A stretch of 64,000 nucleotides of DNA from Balanoglossus misakiensis (lineage: Eukaryota > Hemichordata): contig CM082595.2 of assembly GCA_040954595.2 (NCBI GenBank), positions 6,820,001-6,884,000 on the forward strand, given 5' to 3'. The position numbers and the translations under genes were made by a program. Of this stretch, positions 25,154 through 36,324 are shown one piece after another (the stretch's first letter is position 1; every line of letters begins with the position of its first letter). The notes under the pieces were generated by a model. That model searched no databases. It was not told where the DNA came from and saw nothing but the letters and a program-made list of their open reading frames with translations.

Positions 25154-25704
25154 TTCTATGTAAAACAAAATGGGATATCAATCTGTCCCCTTGTACATGT
25201 ACTCAAGTTTCCAGACTATAAAGTTTGAATATAAATGAGGTAAAAATTCAAAACCGATTTTTCCATATCAGACCTGGAAAGACCTGTCTGTACTCAACTG
25301 GTTTCTTGTTGACACAGTCAGTTGTTGATGGTCAACTGGAAACAGTGGTCAACATTCAGCCTTCATGAAATACATCTTTTCAGAAAATGTATGCAGGAAA
25401 CAGTAAGTAAATGTAGAGAAAAAGTATTCACAAAATCCTTTTTGTTCAATGTGTTCTGGGTATTACAGCCCAAATAATGCAACACACTTATTTGCTGCAT
25501 TGTACATCATGATGGCAATTAAGCCATCTGTCAGACGGACAGAAGATATTGTAGTTTCCAGTTTGCAGAAGTTTAGTCTTGATGACATTCCAGTGTTCAC
25601 CCCAAAGGCCACTTCTGCATGGAGGACACTTCTGATTGTCGCACATTAATCCCTGGATAGTTTGCACGGGGAAGTGGAACTGGTGTTCATAGGAGATTTT
25701 ACAC
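25154..25704. other. Probable 3' flank or distal 3' UTR of the RhoGEF gene
   Basis: Lies downstream of the exchange factor's stop (minus strand). I found no clean AATAAA on the minus strand between the stop and this stretch, so the end of the transcript is unresolved. The open frames at 25449-25736 on both strands are not recognisable. Confidence 0.35.
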
Positions 25705-26080
25705 AGACCTAAGTGAGCTTCCTGGCTAATTTGCATAGATGCGGATGGTGCTCAAATCTAACACAGACCTGAGTGTGCTTCCTGGCTAATTTGCATAGAC
25801 ACAGATGAATGCACAGATTGTACACAGACCTGAGTGTGCTTCCTGGCTAATTTGCATAGATGCAGATTAGTTGCTCAAATCTAACACAGACCTGAGTGTG
25901 CTTCCTTGCTAATTTGCATAGACACAGACGAATGCACCGAGATGCACATACTTGAGTGTGCTTCCTGGCTAATTTGCATAGATGCAGATTAGTTGCTCAA
26001 ATCTAACACAGACCTGAGTGTGTTTCCTGGCTAATTTGCATGGACACAGACGAATGCACCGAGATGCACAGCGCTAGAGA
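25705..26080. repeat. 61-bp minisatellite with POU octamer in every unit
   Basis: Six units of 60-62 bp share CTTCCTGGCTAATTTGCAT. The octamer ATTTGCAT (complement ATGCAAAT) falls at 25729, 25789, 25850, 25912, 25972 and 26034. Units alternate between two types after the octamer: one with AGATGCAGATTAGTTGCTC, the other with AGACACAGACGAATGCAC. This gives a dimeric period of about 122 bp. The array ends 13 bp from the exchange factor's stop codon, so in that gene's sense it would occupy the start of the 3' UTR. Confidence 0.9.
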
Positions 26081-26092
26081 ACAGATCTCTAT

Positions 26093-29000
26093 TCAGTGAA
26101 GATCTCCAAATTTCGACTGCAGGAAGCACTGCGAGATACACAGCAGCCGGTAGCGCTCTCGCAGATTCTTCGCACGTACGTGCTGACTGAGAATCTCTTC
26201 CACGTTCGCCGCAGGGAACCACCCCTTTTCGCCATCGCGTAACCGCTCACCTTCATACCAGCCTGTAAGTGAAATACAAACAATACAGGGGTCATGGCAC
26301 TATAGCTCCACTTTTATGGCCATTAGCAAATGCTATGTAGAAAATCAAAAACTTGGAAATTACTCAGATAAAATACCTTCAGAAATGCTTTTGCGTATTC
26401 TTTAACACCATTTACCAGCACCTGTTATGTGACAAGACTCTTACAAGTACTTATATTTGCAATAAGATATTTACCATCTGGTAATTTTCTGTAAACATTA
26501 ATGATATCTGACTCTTCCAAGGACAGTTCGTCTGGCTCTGATGATGTGTACGCTTCTACACATTGGACTTGTGGACAATCTGTCATAGAGAATGAAAATG
26601 ATTTTAGTGTTAAAATTGGTATTATTTTTTAAAAACATACTAATTCATGCAGATGAATTAAATGAAGGGACGAAGTCTCTCTCTCACTGCCCTTTTCCAT
26701 TAATTATGTTTGATACACGACACTGCTTATGTTATTCTACATGTGGATACATAGCGAATCAGCGTTCAACCACACACACCTTCCATCCAACTTGCATACA
26801 AATTTGCCCAAAATGAATAAATGGTAGAGCCCGATTATTCATTTTAGCGAGTTTTTCACTCTTGTGTCTACAAGTGGGATGGAAGGTGTGTGTGGTTGAA
26901 CGTTGATTCGCTATGTATCCACATGTAGAATAACATAAATGGTGTCTTGTAACAAACATAATTAATGGGAAAATGGGCAGCAAGAGAGAGAGACTTTGTC
27001 CCTTTAATGAACAATGATGACAAAGAAATAAACCTACCCCAGGCTTCATAAACCTTGCCCTCTTCATAATCATCATCATCCACGTTATCAGGAGAGAGGA
27101 CGTCTATCCACCGCTGTCTGTCACTCCTGTTAACAAAGAATTATTTCTCTAATACTTAAACAGGTTTTATACTGTCCACACTGCAACCTAGACAACTTAA
27201 ATTGGTTCAAAATATAAACGACCCAATATTACTTGTATTACAGTAAAACCTGTCTAAACCGAACACTAAAGGGACTGAATAAACTGTTCAGTTTGTTAAG
27301 GTGTCCAGTTTTTAGAGGTTCTTTTTACATGTGGTTCTATGTCAAAGGGACAGGAAAATGTGTTCTGTATAGACAGGTTTCCAAATAAGACAGGGTTCGG
27401 TTTAGACAGATTTTACTGTAGTTACAATACAATATACATGTACATGTACTTACAATTTACTTGTGTTCAGTATAATTTCCCGCTGTTTTTTCTGGTAATT
27501 TTCCAGCAACACTAAGATGAATATATTCATACAGTTAGCTGGCACACCTCGCTTCAGCAACGGATGTTGCTGGGGAAACTCCACTGGTTGAACCTGGCAC
27601 ATGTTACGAAGACAGTGGTCCTCGACCACAAAACTGCCATCACTGTGAACAGAGACAGAAAAGTAGGATTTGATCAAATCTGTATGTTCACGTTTTTGTG
27701 TTGTTGTGCATATCAATCAACACACGGTGATTGCAAGGGCTGGTCACCTACAGCAAAAAGAATACAGCAATCTAATTTTGTGCCCATTTGCAGTGCAGTA
27801 TGGTACAGTCTAGTGCAACACAGCACAGCACAGCACTACACTACCCTACAGTATACTACAGTACACTACACTCACTACAATCAATAAAATACAATACTAT
27901 ACAACTTTCAAGAAACATATCTGTTACCTTCCTTGGGCACACAGTCATATTATCTCGGAATTAGTTTACAGGATAAAATGACTTACCTCTTTTTCCGTGT
28001 GATGAGAATGAGATCTGTAAACAGAAACAGATGAATCCGTTCCTGGACTGGTTTGATGGTTGAACTGAACGGGTTTCTCGATTTCACATACTTGATTTCC
28101 GACAATTCTCCTTTCTTCACTAGCCATCGCTGCTCTGACACCAAAGCCATATGCTGAAAATGAATAATAATTATAGTAATTTTTCTGGGCAGAAAATTTA
28201 CTAGTATATGAATGTGACAACTGTAAGGCTGCTGATAAAACTGAATGACAGTTAAAGGGACAAAGTCTCTCTCTCGCTGCCCTTTTTGCTTTAATTATGT
28301 TTGATACAAGACACCGTTTACGTTATTCTACATATGGATATATAGTGAATCAACGTTTGACAACACACAACTTATATCCCACTTGTAGACACGAGAGTGA
28401 AAAACTCGCCTACATGAATAATCAGTGTTTACCGTTCATTCATTTTGGGCGAATTTTTACTCTCATATCCTACAAACAGGATGGAAGTTGTGTATGGTTG
28501 AACGTTGATTCACTATATATCCATATGTACATTAACATAAACGGTGCCTTGTATCAAACATAATTAATGGAAAAGAGGCAGCGAGGTTGTCCCTTTAAGA
28601 ATTTTTTTATTTCATGTACCACAATCAAAACTTGTTTTTATCACCAATTTTTTTACTGATATATAGTCCATTATTTTTACTTCCTATGATCCTGTTTCTT
28701 TGATATTAAAATGTCATATTACCTTGTTCATTTTCAACTGTTTTTGTATTTCATACATTTCGTAAAGTCTGTCCATCTTCCGAGCACCTTCATTACACTC
28801 ACGCACGTTTTTCTTGATAGCAAGAAGTGCCGTCCTGGCAGACTTGTATATCAATGTCTCCTCCTCCACACGATGGAAAATGTTCTGTGGAAAAGACGGA
28901 AAAAATAGGAACATTTTTGTCTATCAATAAGTAGATAAGTGTTATGCGTTAATGAATGTATGATTCCTGAAATTTATTTTGTCAAGGACATGAAAAAGAC

Positions 29001-32000
29001 TTATTCCAATGGTGTACATGAGGAGCTTTTATAATGCAATAGTCTGCCTACTGGGGATACTCAATATTTCGAGAGAGACCTTCCCATTAATTGAAGGGCA
29101 TTCTTTCTCATGTAAATAGAAAAGTTTGAATTTTCAGTCCTAAATTTCTTAAATTCCACTTCACACGGACCTGCTCCAAGCAATTGCTAGTGAAATTTCT
29201 TGTGCATACAATTTTCTATTTTGAAGAATAAGTTCCTCATATACAATACAGTTACTCAATGTAGTTCACATGGGGTATTCCACTTTAAGCTTTTCATTGT
29301 TTCATTATTATCAATGGGTATGGTTGAATCCATAATAAGGGAAATGGGGGTGGAAGGGTGAGTGTTCCTTACTTCGATGAGCAATGGTAGTCTTGTGATT
29401 CTCTGCATAGGTAGAGTGATGAAAGACTGGAATGGAAGGGCCTCACAAACTGGTCTGGCTTCCAGCTGTTTGATTATTTCCTTAAAACCAGCAGATTTTG
29501 CCCTGAAAGTTCAAATAGTCATAATGAACGTATCAGATTCTGCACTAAAAAATTAAAATACTGTATTTGCCATAAAAAGATGAAAATGGCATCGCAATTT
29601 TCCCTGAAAATATTTACCACAAATAAATGAGAATGAAAGTTCAAATAATCATAATGAACGTATGAAAATGGCATCAGATGCTGCACTAAAAATTCAAATA
29701 CTGCATTTGCCATAAGTAGGTGAAAATGGCATTGCAATTTTCCCTGAAAATATTTACCACAAATAAATGAGAATGACTGTTTGATCTGATGGGTGATAAG
29801 AAGAAACTTTCACAAATTTCCCCTCAACCAACATCCATGCCCTCCCCACGTATCAGTTTTTGACTATCCCTTACATTAATTCTTCATAAGTTCTCATCTG
29901 CTGTGACTGGTTGCTGCAGTACAGAACATAGCACTGGAAGTGTTCCTCAGCAAACTTCTGAACGATGTCACAAACGTCAACCAACACAATACTTTCTTCT
30001 TGTCGGTTCTCCATTGCGAGCAAAAACCTAAAAAATAAAACATAAATTTATCATTATTTACTTCCACAGAAAACACAACTATCTTTTGAGTTATGAGTTG
30101 TACTCAATAATGCAAGTAAATCAGTTTTGTCAATCCCAATATCAACAAATTGAATGTAACCAGGCTTATATACAAAGTAACCAGGCTTATATACAATGTA
30201 ACAAGGCTTACATACAATGTAACCAGGCTTATACAATGTAACCAGGCTTATATACAATTTAACCAGGCTTATATACAATGTAACCAGGCTTATATACAAA
30301 GTAACAAGCCTTATATACAATGTAACAAGGCTTATATACAATGTAACAAGGCTTATATACAATGTAACAAGCCTTTACTTTACATATAATACATCTCTCA
30401 CCTCTCGCTGACATCTCGAATTGCCTCAATGTTGGAAAATAGTTGTTTTCTCTCCAGTTTTGACAGAATATGAATGTTCTCCACAAAATTCTCAATGAAA
30501 ATATTCAAACTGTGTAAATAGGAGGCTTCAGATGTGATCACTTCAAATATCGTCTGTAGAAACAAAGAAACATTTTGAAATAAATTGATGGCCGTTTTAA
30601 CAGTTTTGGCCAGAAATATAATCTTGGACACTTCAATATACACAAAACAGACAAATGTCAAAACACTACATGGATTACATGCACATGGTATTATCATAAG
30701 TTACATCTTCTGTTACTTACTGTATTTGAACTTATTCAACTTAAAGGTATACGGTCACCTATGGATAATTAGCTATAGTTACCATGGCAAATTGAGATCT
30801 AGCCAATCACAGATTTTCAGTGGGTGGCACACGTGAAAAAAAGAGCGCCACCATATGTTCTTTAGAACCTTCAAATACGCCATTTCAGCCATATATGGGC
30901 GTATGTAAATTGGAGGTGACTGTATACTTTTAAGTGTGATCAATCTGCCTACAAGAAAAAGGTTTCAAAACCTTAATTTATAAAGGAAAAGGGGGTTACT
31001 TGGAAAAGAGGGGAGGGGGGTTGAGGGGAGGGTTTAGTCCTAAAACCTCACCTCTTGTAGTTTCAAATCATGTCTTGTTAGCGTCTTCAAGACTCCACTC
31101 TGCCGAACCTCGGGCAGGTCACTCCACAGTGTGCGTTGCAGTGTTCCGGCGCTCCTGTACGATGGCTTCGGAGCGGGAACGTTCTGATCCTTGTCTGCTT
31201 CTTCGTCTTCCGGGATTTCCCTCATCATCTGCGCGATCCGGGCCTTCTCTTCCTTCTGGTATTCTTGAAACATTGGTGCTGGGGTGATACAATAACAGAA
31301 GTGAGATGCTGTAAAACACTTTATTTTCGCGAGCAATAAATTTTCGCGAAATACGCGAGAGCCAAAATAGCGTGAAAATAAAAAGTCGTGTAAAATTTTT
31401 TTGAAGATAACGATGCAGTGAATGAAATAAGAGAACACGAAAATTAATACTCAGGAAACAGTCGCGAAAAAAAGTGTTTTACAGTATGATGCATCTTGTA
31501 TATTTGACTTCTATTTTTGACATTGAGACCAGTCTTTCATAAAGGCAAACAGGGTACATGTACCACACAATTTTCCAGTATGTTGTATGCAACACTCATC
31601 ACTTTTGTTTACATGTACATTGGAAACACAGTGTATTTGATTCACACGGTGAGTTTTTCGAGCGAAAACTGAAACAGACTGTAAAGTTCCTTACCCGTGT
31701 CAACATATCTGGATTTCTTTCTGTTTCTCCTAATGCCATAAGCACCCTTCTGTAAGGAACAGAAAAAATATCCAAGTGAAAAAGTTGCATCTGAGGATTG
31801 AAATACACTCTTGGCAAAGCTGGTTGCTTGTTCAGAGACATGATGGTTGGCGTATGACTGGTCAAAATCACTGTGACTTTCAAACCCTTTAACTATTCTC
31901 ATGTGGCAAATTCCTTGCAGGACTGACTGTTTAGAGTAAAACTAAAATGCCAGGGCCTGAACGTACCTGTGTATTCTCCTTTTCATCTTTCAGTTTTTCA

Positions 32001-32550
32001 AAAGTTGAACTCAGACCTCCTGCTCTACTGTGTGGACTTCGTGCTGCATTCCTCTTCTTTGGCAGTGGGGGTGATGACGACGATGTTGGCACAGATGAAG
32101 ACTTTTGCGGAAGGTTTTTCTGGTCGGCTTTGCTCACTGCGGCCAGGACGTTGAACTCTGCCGGCATGAGACTGCTGAAGCGAGGCGGGCACGGCGGCAA
32201 TCCGTCATTTTCCTGGGCTGGCAAGGGTCTCGACGCTTGGCTTTCCTTGGGTGTATCTATCAGACTCTCGCAACTTGACGAATTGCTGCTGTGTGACGGT
32301 TGCATGTACGGTGCTACGACGTTCGGATCCACATACATGGGGAACTGATCCGGATCCGAAAAGATGTTCTCGTTAACATTCCGCCCCGAAATGGAGGCCA
32401 GGCGGTCCACCTCTGTCGGATCAACATAGGAATTTTCACTATCGTTGGAAGATACTGATAAACAACGTGCTATTTCTGGGTGCATGACTTCGTAATCGCA
32501 ATCATCGTCTTCCAAGTTGCAGGCCAGATCGGTTTGATTTCGTGACCTTG
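26093..32550 (-). CDS. ephexin-like (ARHGEF5/16/19/26, NGEF family): Ephexin-family Rho guanine nucleotide exchange factor (DH-PH-SH3), 5' end not seen
   Basis: Predicted to load GTP onto Rho GTPases at the cell cortex. Exons, 5' to 3': 32550-31967, 31749-31695, 31278-31052, 30553-30402, 30027-29875, 29502-29373, 28884-28723, 28153-27987, 27642-27454, 27126-27038, 26579-26475 and 26262-26093. All have GT/AG borders and consistent phases. From the first in-frame ATG (32485) they give 705 aa. The Ser/Pro-rich N-terminus is disordered. The ephexin linker LWSDLPEVRQSGVL is followed by the DH domain (about 268-455: FEVITSEASYLHSL, LFSNIEAIRDVSERF, LPFQSFITLPMQRITRLPLL, CNEGARKM). PH follows (about 470-605: QRWLVKKGEL, IHLFLFTDLILITR), then SH3 (about 618-672: DELSLEESDIINVY, DGWYEGERL, GWFPAANVEEI). 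TGA is at 26095-26093. The frame stays open upstream of 32485 to an acceptor candidate at 32551-32552 (CCGATTGCAG), so the true N-terminus is probably on an exon beyond the repeat array. Confidence 0.92.
26658..27006. mobile_element. Foldback MITE family 1, copy 2 (RhoGEF intron)
   Basis: Same inverted-repeat body as 21351-21702, between the exons at 26475-26579 and 27038-27126. The left edge is decayed (TTAAATGAAGGGACGAAG); the right edge GACTTTGTCCCTTTAA is intact. Its right end lies about 30 bp from the donor of the exon at 27038. Confidence 0.88.
27239..27420. mobile_element. MITE with TACAGTAAAACC termini (RhoGEF intron)
   Basis: 182 bp. Left TACAGTAAAACCTGTCTAAA and right ending TTTAGACAGATTTTACTGTA form 25-bp-class inverted repeats; GTTCGG / CCGAAC extends them. 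TA at both ends fits the Tc1/mariner/pogo group. It ends 34 bp from the donor of the exon at 27454. Related to 18772-19068 by its terminal word. Confidence 0.85.
27780..27895. repeat. Degenerate ACAGC/ACTAC low-complexity tract
   Basis: Intronic run of short imperfect words (CAGTGCAGTATGG, CACAGCACAGCACAGC, CTACACTACC). It probably derives from microsatellite slippage. No coding role. Confidence 0.6.
28252..28598. mobile_element. Foldback MITE family 1, copy 3 (RhoGEF intron)
   Basis: Starts TTAAAGGGACAAAGTCTCTC and ends GAGGTTGTCCCTTTAA. The arms match copies 1 and 2 (about 80-90% by eye), with a short deletion near the right end where the GAGAGAGACT part is lost. It lies in the intron between the PH-start exon (28153) and the last DH exon (28723). 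Confidence 0.9.
29512..29774. repeat. Intronic direct duplication of about 125-135 bp
   Basis: Two tandem copies share GTTCAAATA.TCATAATGAACG at their left sides and the block TTTCCCTGAAAATATTTACC plus ACAAATAAATGAGAATGA at their right sides. The second copy has a small insertion (ATGAAAATGGC). It lies between the exons at 29373-29502 and 29875-30027. Confidence 0.8.
30152..30374. repeat. 21-bp minisatellite in a RhoGEF intron
   Basis: About 11 copies of a unit like TGTAACCAGGCTTATATACA, with a CCAGG/CAAGG/CAAGC variant position. It ends about 28 bp from the donor of the exon at 30402. Because 21 is a multiple of three and no unit has a stop, several frames stay open on both strands (for instance repeated LVTLYIS). 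These are artefacts. Confidence 0.92.
30741..30933. mobile_element. MITE with TTAAAGGTATACGGTCACCT termini (RhoGEF intron)
   Basis: About 193 bp. The left edge TTAAAGGTATACGGTCACCT and the complement of the right edge, TTAAAAGTATACAGTCACCT, differ at two positions. TTAA lies at both ends, as in foldback family 1. Non-coding. Confidence 0.85.
31308..31486. mobile_element. TA-flanked MITE family 2, copy 2 (RhoGEF intron)
   Basis: Left GCTGTAAAACACTTTATTTT, right GAAAAAAAGTGTTTTACAGTA. The body matches 24942-25153, including the GATAACGATGCAGTGAATGA stretch. The left edge lies only 29 bp upstream (in gene sense) of the exon beginning at 31278, so it may overlap the branch-point region. Confidence 0.88.
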
Positions 32551-32611
32551 CTGCAATCGGTGGAGGTGGTGATTTGAAACTATCAGGCTCACTTTTTGGT
32601 GTTTTGTGAAA

Positions 32612-33810
32612 TTTTTTTGACCCAATACAGGGGAATATCCCACAAGAACAAAACCTCTAGCCCCACTGGTTCGCCTAGAATTAGGTATGCACATAATTAA
32701 TGAGGTAAAATGTAAGACTCCATTGGGAGTTCCATCCCTCTAAAAGCCAAGTCTGTACCTGATCTGGATGCTGAGATATAGGAAAGAAGGTCAAAGGTCA
32801 CCTGAGGTCACCCAAAATTTTGTCAAAATTTTTGACCCCATACTGGTCCATTTCCCACAAGAACAAAAGCTCTAGCCCTATTGGTGAGCCTAGAATTAGG
32901 TATGCACATAATTAATGAGGTAAAGGCTGTACCTGATCTGGATGCTGAGATATAGGAAAGTAGGTCAAAGGTCACCTGAGGTCACTCAACATTTGGGCGA
33001 AAAAATTTGACCCCATACTGGTCAATGTCCCACAAGAACAAAACCTTTAGCCCTATTGGTTAGTGTGGAATTAGGTATGCACATAATTAATGAGGTAGGC
33101 AGGTGTCACAGGTGACCCCCAATTTTGTCTTTTCAATTTTAGTCACAACCCTCCAAACGCCAAGTCTGTACCTGCTGTGGATGCCGAGATATATGAAAGT
33201 AGGTCAAAGGTCACCTGAGGTCACCCAAAATTTGGGCAAATTTTTTTGATCCCATACTGGTCCATGTCCCACAAGAACAAAACCTCTAGCCATATTGGTT
33301 AGCCTGGAATTAGGTATGCACATAATTAATGAGTTAAGCAGGTGTTACAGGTGAGCCCAAAATTTTGCCTTTTATTGTGGTCCCATTCTGCTCATGGGCC
33401 AATAGAGAGTCACTGTACAGGACCATTGCACAGTCGACGTGGACATAGCGTCAAAGCTTAACAATAGAAAGTAAAGGCCTATGGCTGGGTCCAAAAATAT
33501 GAAAAATAAAAACGTCTTCTTCTCAAAATAGACTTGGCCCACGGCCTTGACATTTGGCATGAAGGACACTGACCACATGGTCCGCAAAAATTGCTAAAAG
33601 AATTTTGATATCTCCATTCATATGCAAATTAGGCCCATTTGAAAACTTTCCCCATATATGGTCATCAGGTCACATGACTTATTAAACATTCACAAATGTA
33701 CTGCACCAGTTCCCATAGGCCTGCACCACTGTGCCAAATTTGAGATTTGTAGGTTCAGCCGTTTTCAAGATCTACCTGTGCAAAAAAACTACACAAGAAA
33801 AAAAAAAAAA
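32612..33810 (+). mobile_element. Array unit 0, subfamily A, headless
   Basis: Starts inside a subrepeat (TTTTTTGACCCAATACAGG) only 62 bp from the first visible RhoGEF exon. AGGTCA clusters lie at 32788, 32962 and 33201. It has a full terminal domain and ends in an A-tract without a hairpin. Confidence 0.85.
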
Positions 33811-35212
33811 ATATAGCTGCAAGCAGCGATGACGGGCACAAGCTTAAGCCGAAGGTCAAAGGTCATATGTGGTCACCCAAAATTTGGGCAAAAAGTTTTG
33901 ACCCCCATACTAGTCCAGGTCCAACAGAAACCTAACCTCTAGCCCTATTGGTTTGTCTGAAATTAGATATGCACATAATTAATGATGTAATGTGTAAGAC
34001 TCCATTAATAGTTCGATCCATCCAAACACAAATGCTGTACCTGTTCTGGATGCCAAGATATAGCAAAGTAGGTCAAAGGTCACCTGAGGTCACCCAAAAT
34101 TTGGGCATAATTTTTGACCCCATACTGATCCATGCCCCACAAGAACAAAACCTCTAGCCCTATTGGTTAGCCCTGAATTAGGCATGCACATAATTAATGA
34201 GATATGCAGGTGTCACTGGTGACCCCAAATTTTGGCTTTTCAATTTTAGTCCCAACCCTCCAAACGCCAAGTCTTTGCCTGCTCTGGTTGCTAAGATATG
34301 GTAAATTAGGTCAAAGGTCACCTGAGGTCATGCAAAATTTGGGCAAGAAATTTTGAGCCTATACTGGTCCATGTTCAACAAAAATCAAACCTCTAACCCT
34401 ATTGGTTAGCCTGGAATTAGGTATGCACATAATTAATGAGATAAGCAGGTGTCACAGGTGACCCCCAATTTTGGCTTTTCAATTATAGTCCCAACCCTCC
34501 AAACGCCAAGTCTGTACCTGCTATTGATGCGGAGATATAGGAAAGTAGGTCAAAGGTCACCTGAGGTCACCCAGAATTTGGGCAAATTTTTTTAACCCCA
34601 TACTGGTCCATGACCAAAAAGAACGAAACCTCTAGCCCTATTAGTTAGCCCGGAATTAGGTATGCACACAATTAATGACTTTAGCAGGTGTTACAGGTGA
34701 GCCCGAAATTTTGCCTTTTAATTTGGTCCCATTCTGCTCACGGGCCAGTAGGCAGTCACTGTACAGGCCAATTGCACAGACGTGGACATAGCGTCATAGC
34801 TTAACTATAGAAAGTATAGGCCTATGGCTGGGTCCACAAATATGACAAATAATATTTAATAATCTTCTTCTCAAAATAGACTTGGCCCACGGCCTTGATA
34901 TTTGGCATGTAGGACACTGATCACATGGTCCACAAAAGTTGCTAAAAGAATTTTGATATCTCCATTCATATGCAAATTAGGCCCATTTGAAAACTTTGCC
35001 CATATATGGTCATCAGGTCACATGACTAATTAAACATTCACAGGGATACTGCACCAGCTCTCATAGGCCTGCATCACTGTGCCAAGTTTGAGATTTGTAG
35101 GTTCAGCCGTTTTCAAGATCCTATTGGGCAAAAAAACTACACAAGAAAAAGAAGAGGATGAAAAACCCCAGTAATACCAATAGGGCACAAGCCTGCTTGG
35201 CTTGTGCCCTAA
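33811..35212 (+). mobile_element. Array unit 1, subfamily A, complete with hairpin
   Basis: Head ATATAGCTGCAAGCAGCG with GGGCACAAGC. Three complete AGGTCA clusters (34071, 34309, 34547) follow the head DR1. The terminal hairpin arms are 35183-35193 and 35199-35209 (11 bp, loop TGCTT), followed by TAA. A reference copy for subfamily A. Confidence 0.88.
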
Positions 35213-36324
35213 ATATAGCTGCAAGCAGCGATGACGGGCACAAGCTTAAGCCGAAGGTCAAAGGTCATATGTGGTCACCCAAAATTTGGACAAAAAATTT
35301 TGACCCCATACTAGTCCAGGTCCAACAAAAACCAGACCTCTAGCCCTATTGGTTCGCCTAGATTTAGATATGCACATAATTAATGAGGTAAAGTATAAGG
35401 CTCCATTAGGAGTTCCATGCCTCCAAATGCCAAGGCTGTATCTGCATGGGTTGCCGAGATACGGTAAAGTAGGTCAAAGGTCACCTGAGGTCACCCTAAA
35501 TTGGGCAAGAAATTTTAACCCCATACTGGTCCATGTTCAACAAAAATCAAACCTCTAGCCCTATTGGCTAGCCTGGAATTAGGTATGCACATAATTAATG
35601 AGATAAGCAGGTGTCACAGGTGACCCCCAATTTTGTCTTTTCAATTTTAGTCACAAACCTCCAAACGCCAAGTCTGTACCTGCTGTGGATGCCGAGATAT
35701 AGGAAAGTAGGTCATAGGTCACCTGAGGTCACCCAAAATTTAAGCAAAAATTTTTGCTCCCATACTGGTCCATGTCCCACAAGAACAAAACCTCTAGCCC
35801 TAATAGTTAGCCCTGAATTAGGTATGCACATAATTAATGAGTTAAGCAGGTGTTACAGGTGAGCCCAAAATTTTGTCTTTTATTTTGGTCCCATTCAGCT
35901 CACGGGCCACTAGACTGTCACTGTACAGGACAATTGCACAGACGTGGACATAGCGTCATAGCTTAACTATAGAAAGTATAGGCCTATGGCTGGGTCCACA
36001 AATATGACAAATAATATTTAATAATCTTCTTCTCACAATAGACTTGGCCCACGGCCTTGATATTTGGCATGTAGGACACTGACCACATGTTCCGCAAAAA
36101 TTGCTAAAAGAATTTTGATATCTCCATTCATATGCAAATTAGGCCCATTTGAAAACTTTGCCCATATATGGTCATCAGGTCACATGACTTATTAAACATT
36201 CACGAGGGTACTGCACCAGCTCTCATAGGCCTGCATCACTGTGCCAAGTTTGAGATTTGTAGGTTCAGCCGTTTTCAAGATCCTATTGGGCAAAAAAACT
36301 ACACAAGAAAAAGAAGAGGATGAA
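35213..36324 (+). mobile_element. Array unit 2, subfamily A, tail cut at GATGAA
   Basis: Abuts unit 1 directly after CCCTAA. The tail stops within the AAGAGGATGAA word that in complete copies leads into the hairpin module; the next head follows at once. Confidence 0.85.

Noticed and set aside
25705-26080. CRISPR-like look of regularly spaced conserved blocks
   Set aside because: The spacers are not unique (they alternate between two sequences), the unit is a tandem minisatellite, and the window is animal DNA with introns.
30054-30495. Open frames with repeated LVTLYIS or CNQAYIQ blocks
   Set aside because: Produced by the 21-bp minisatellite, a multiple of three without stops. It overlaps a real exon only at its edge and in a different context.
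31967-32485. The TTG at 32515 as the start of the RhoGEF frame
   Set aside because: Animal genes rarely start at TTG. The frame is open further upstream to a plausible acceptor, so the segment is better read as an internal exon with the first in-frame ATG at 32485 as fallback.
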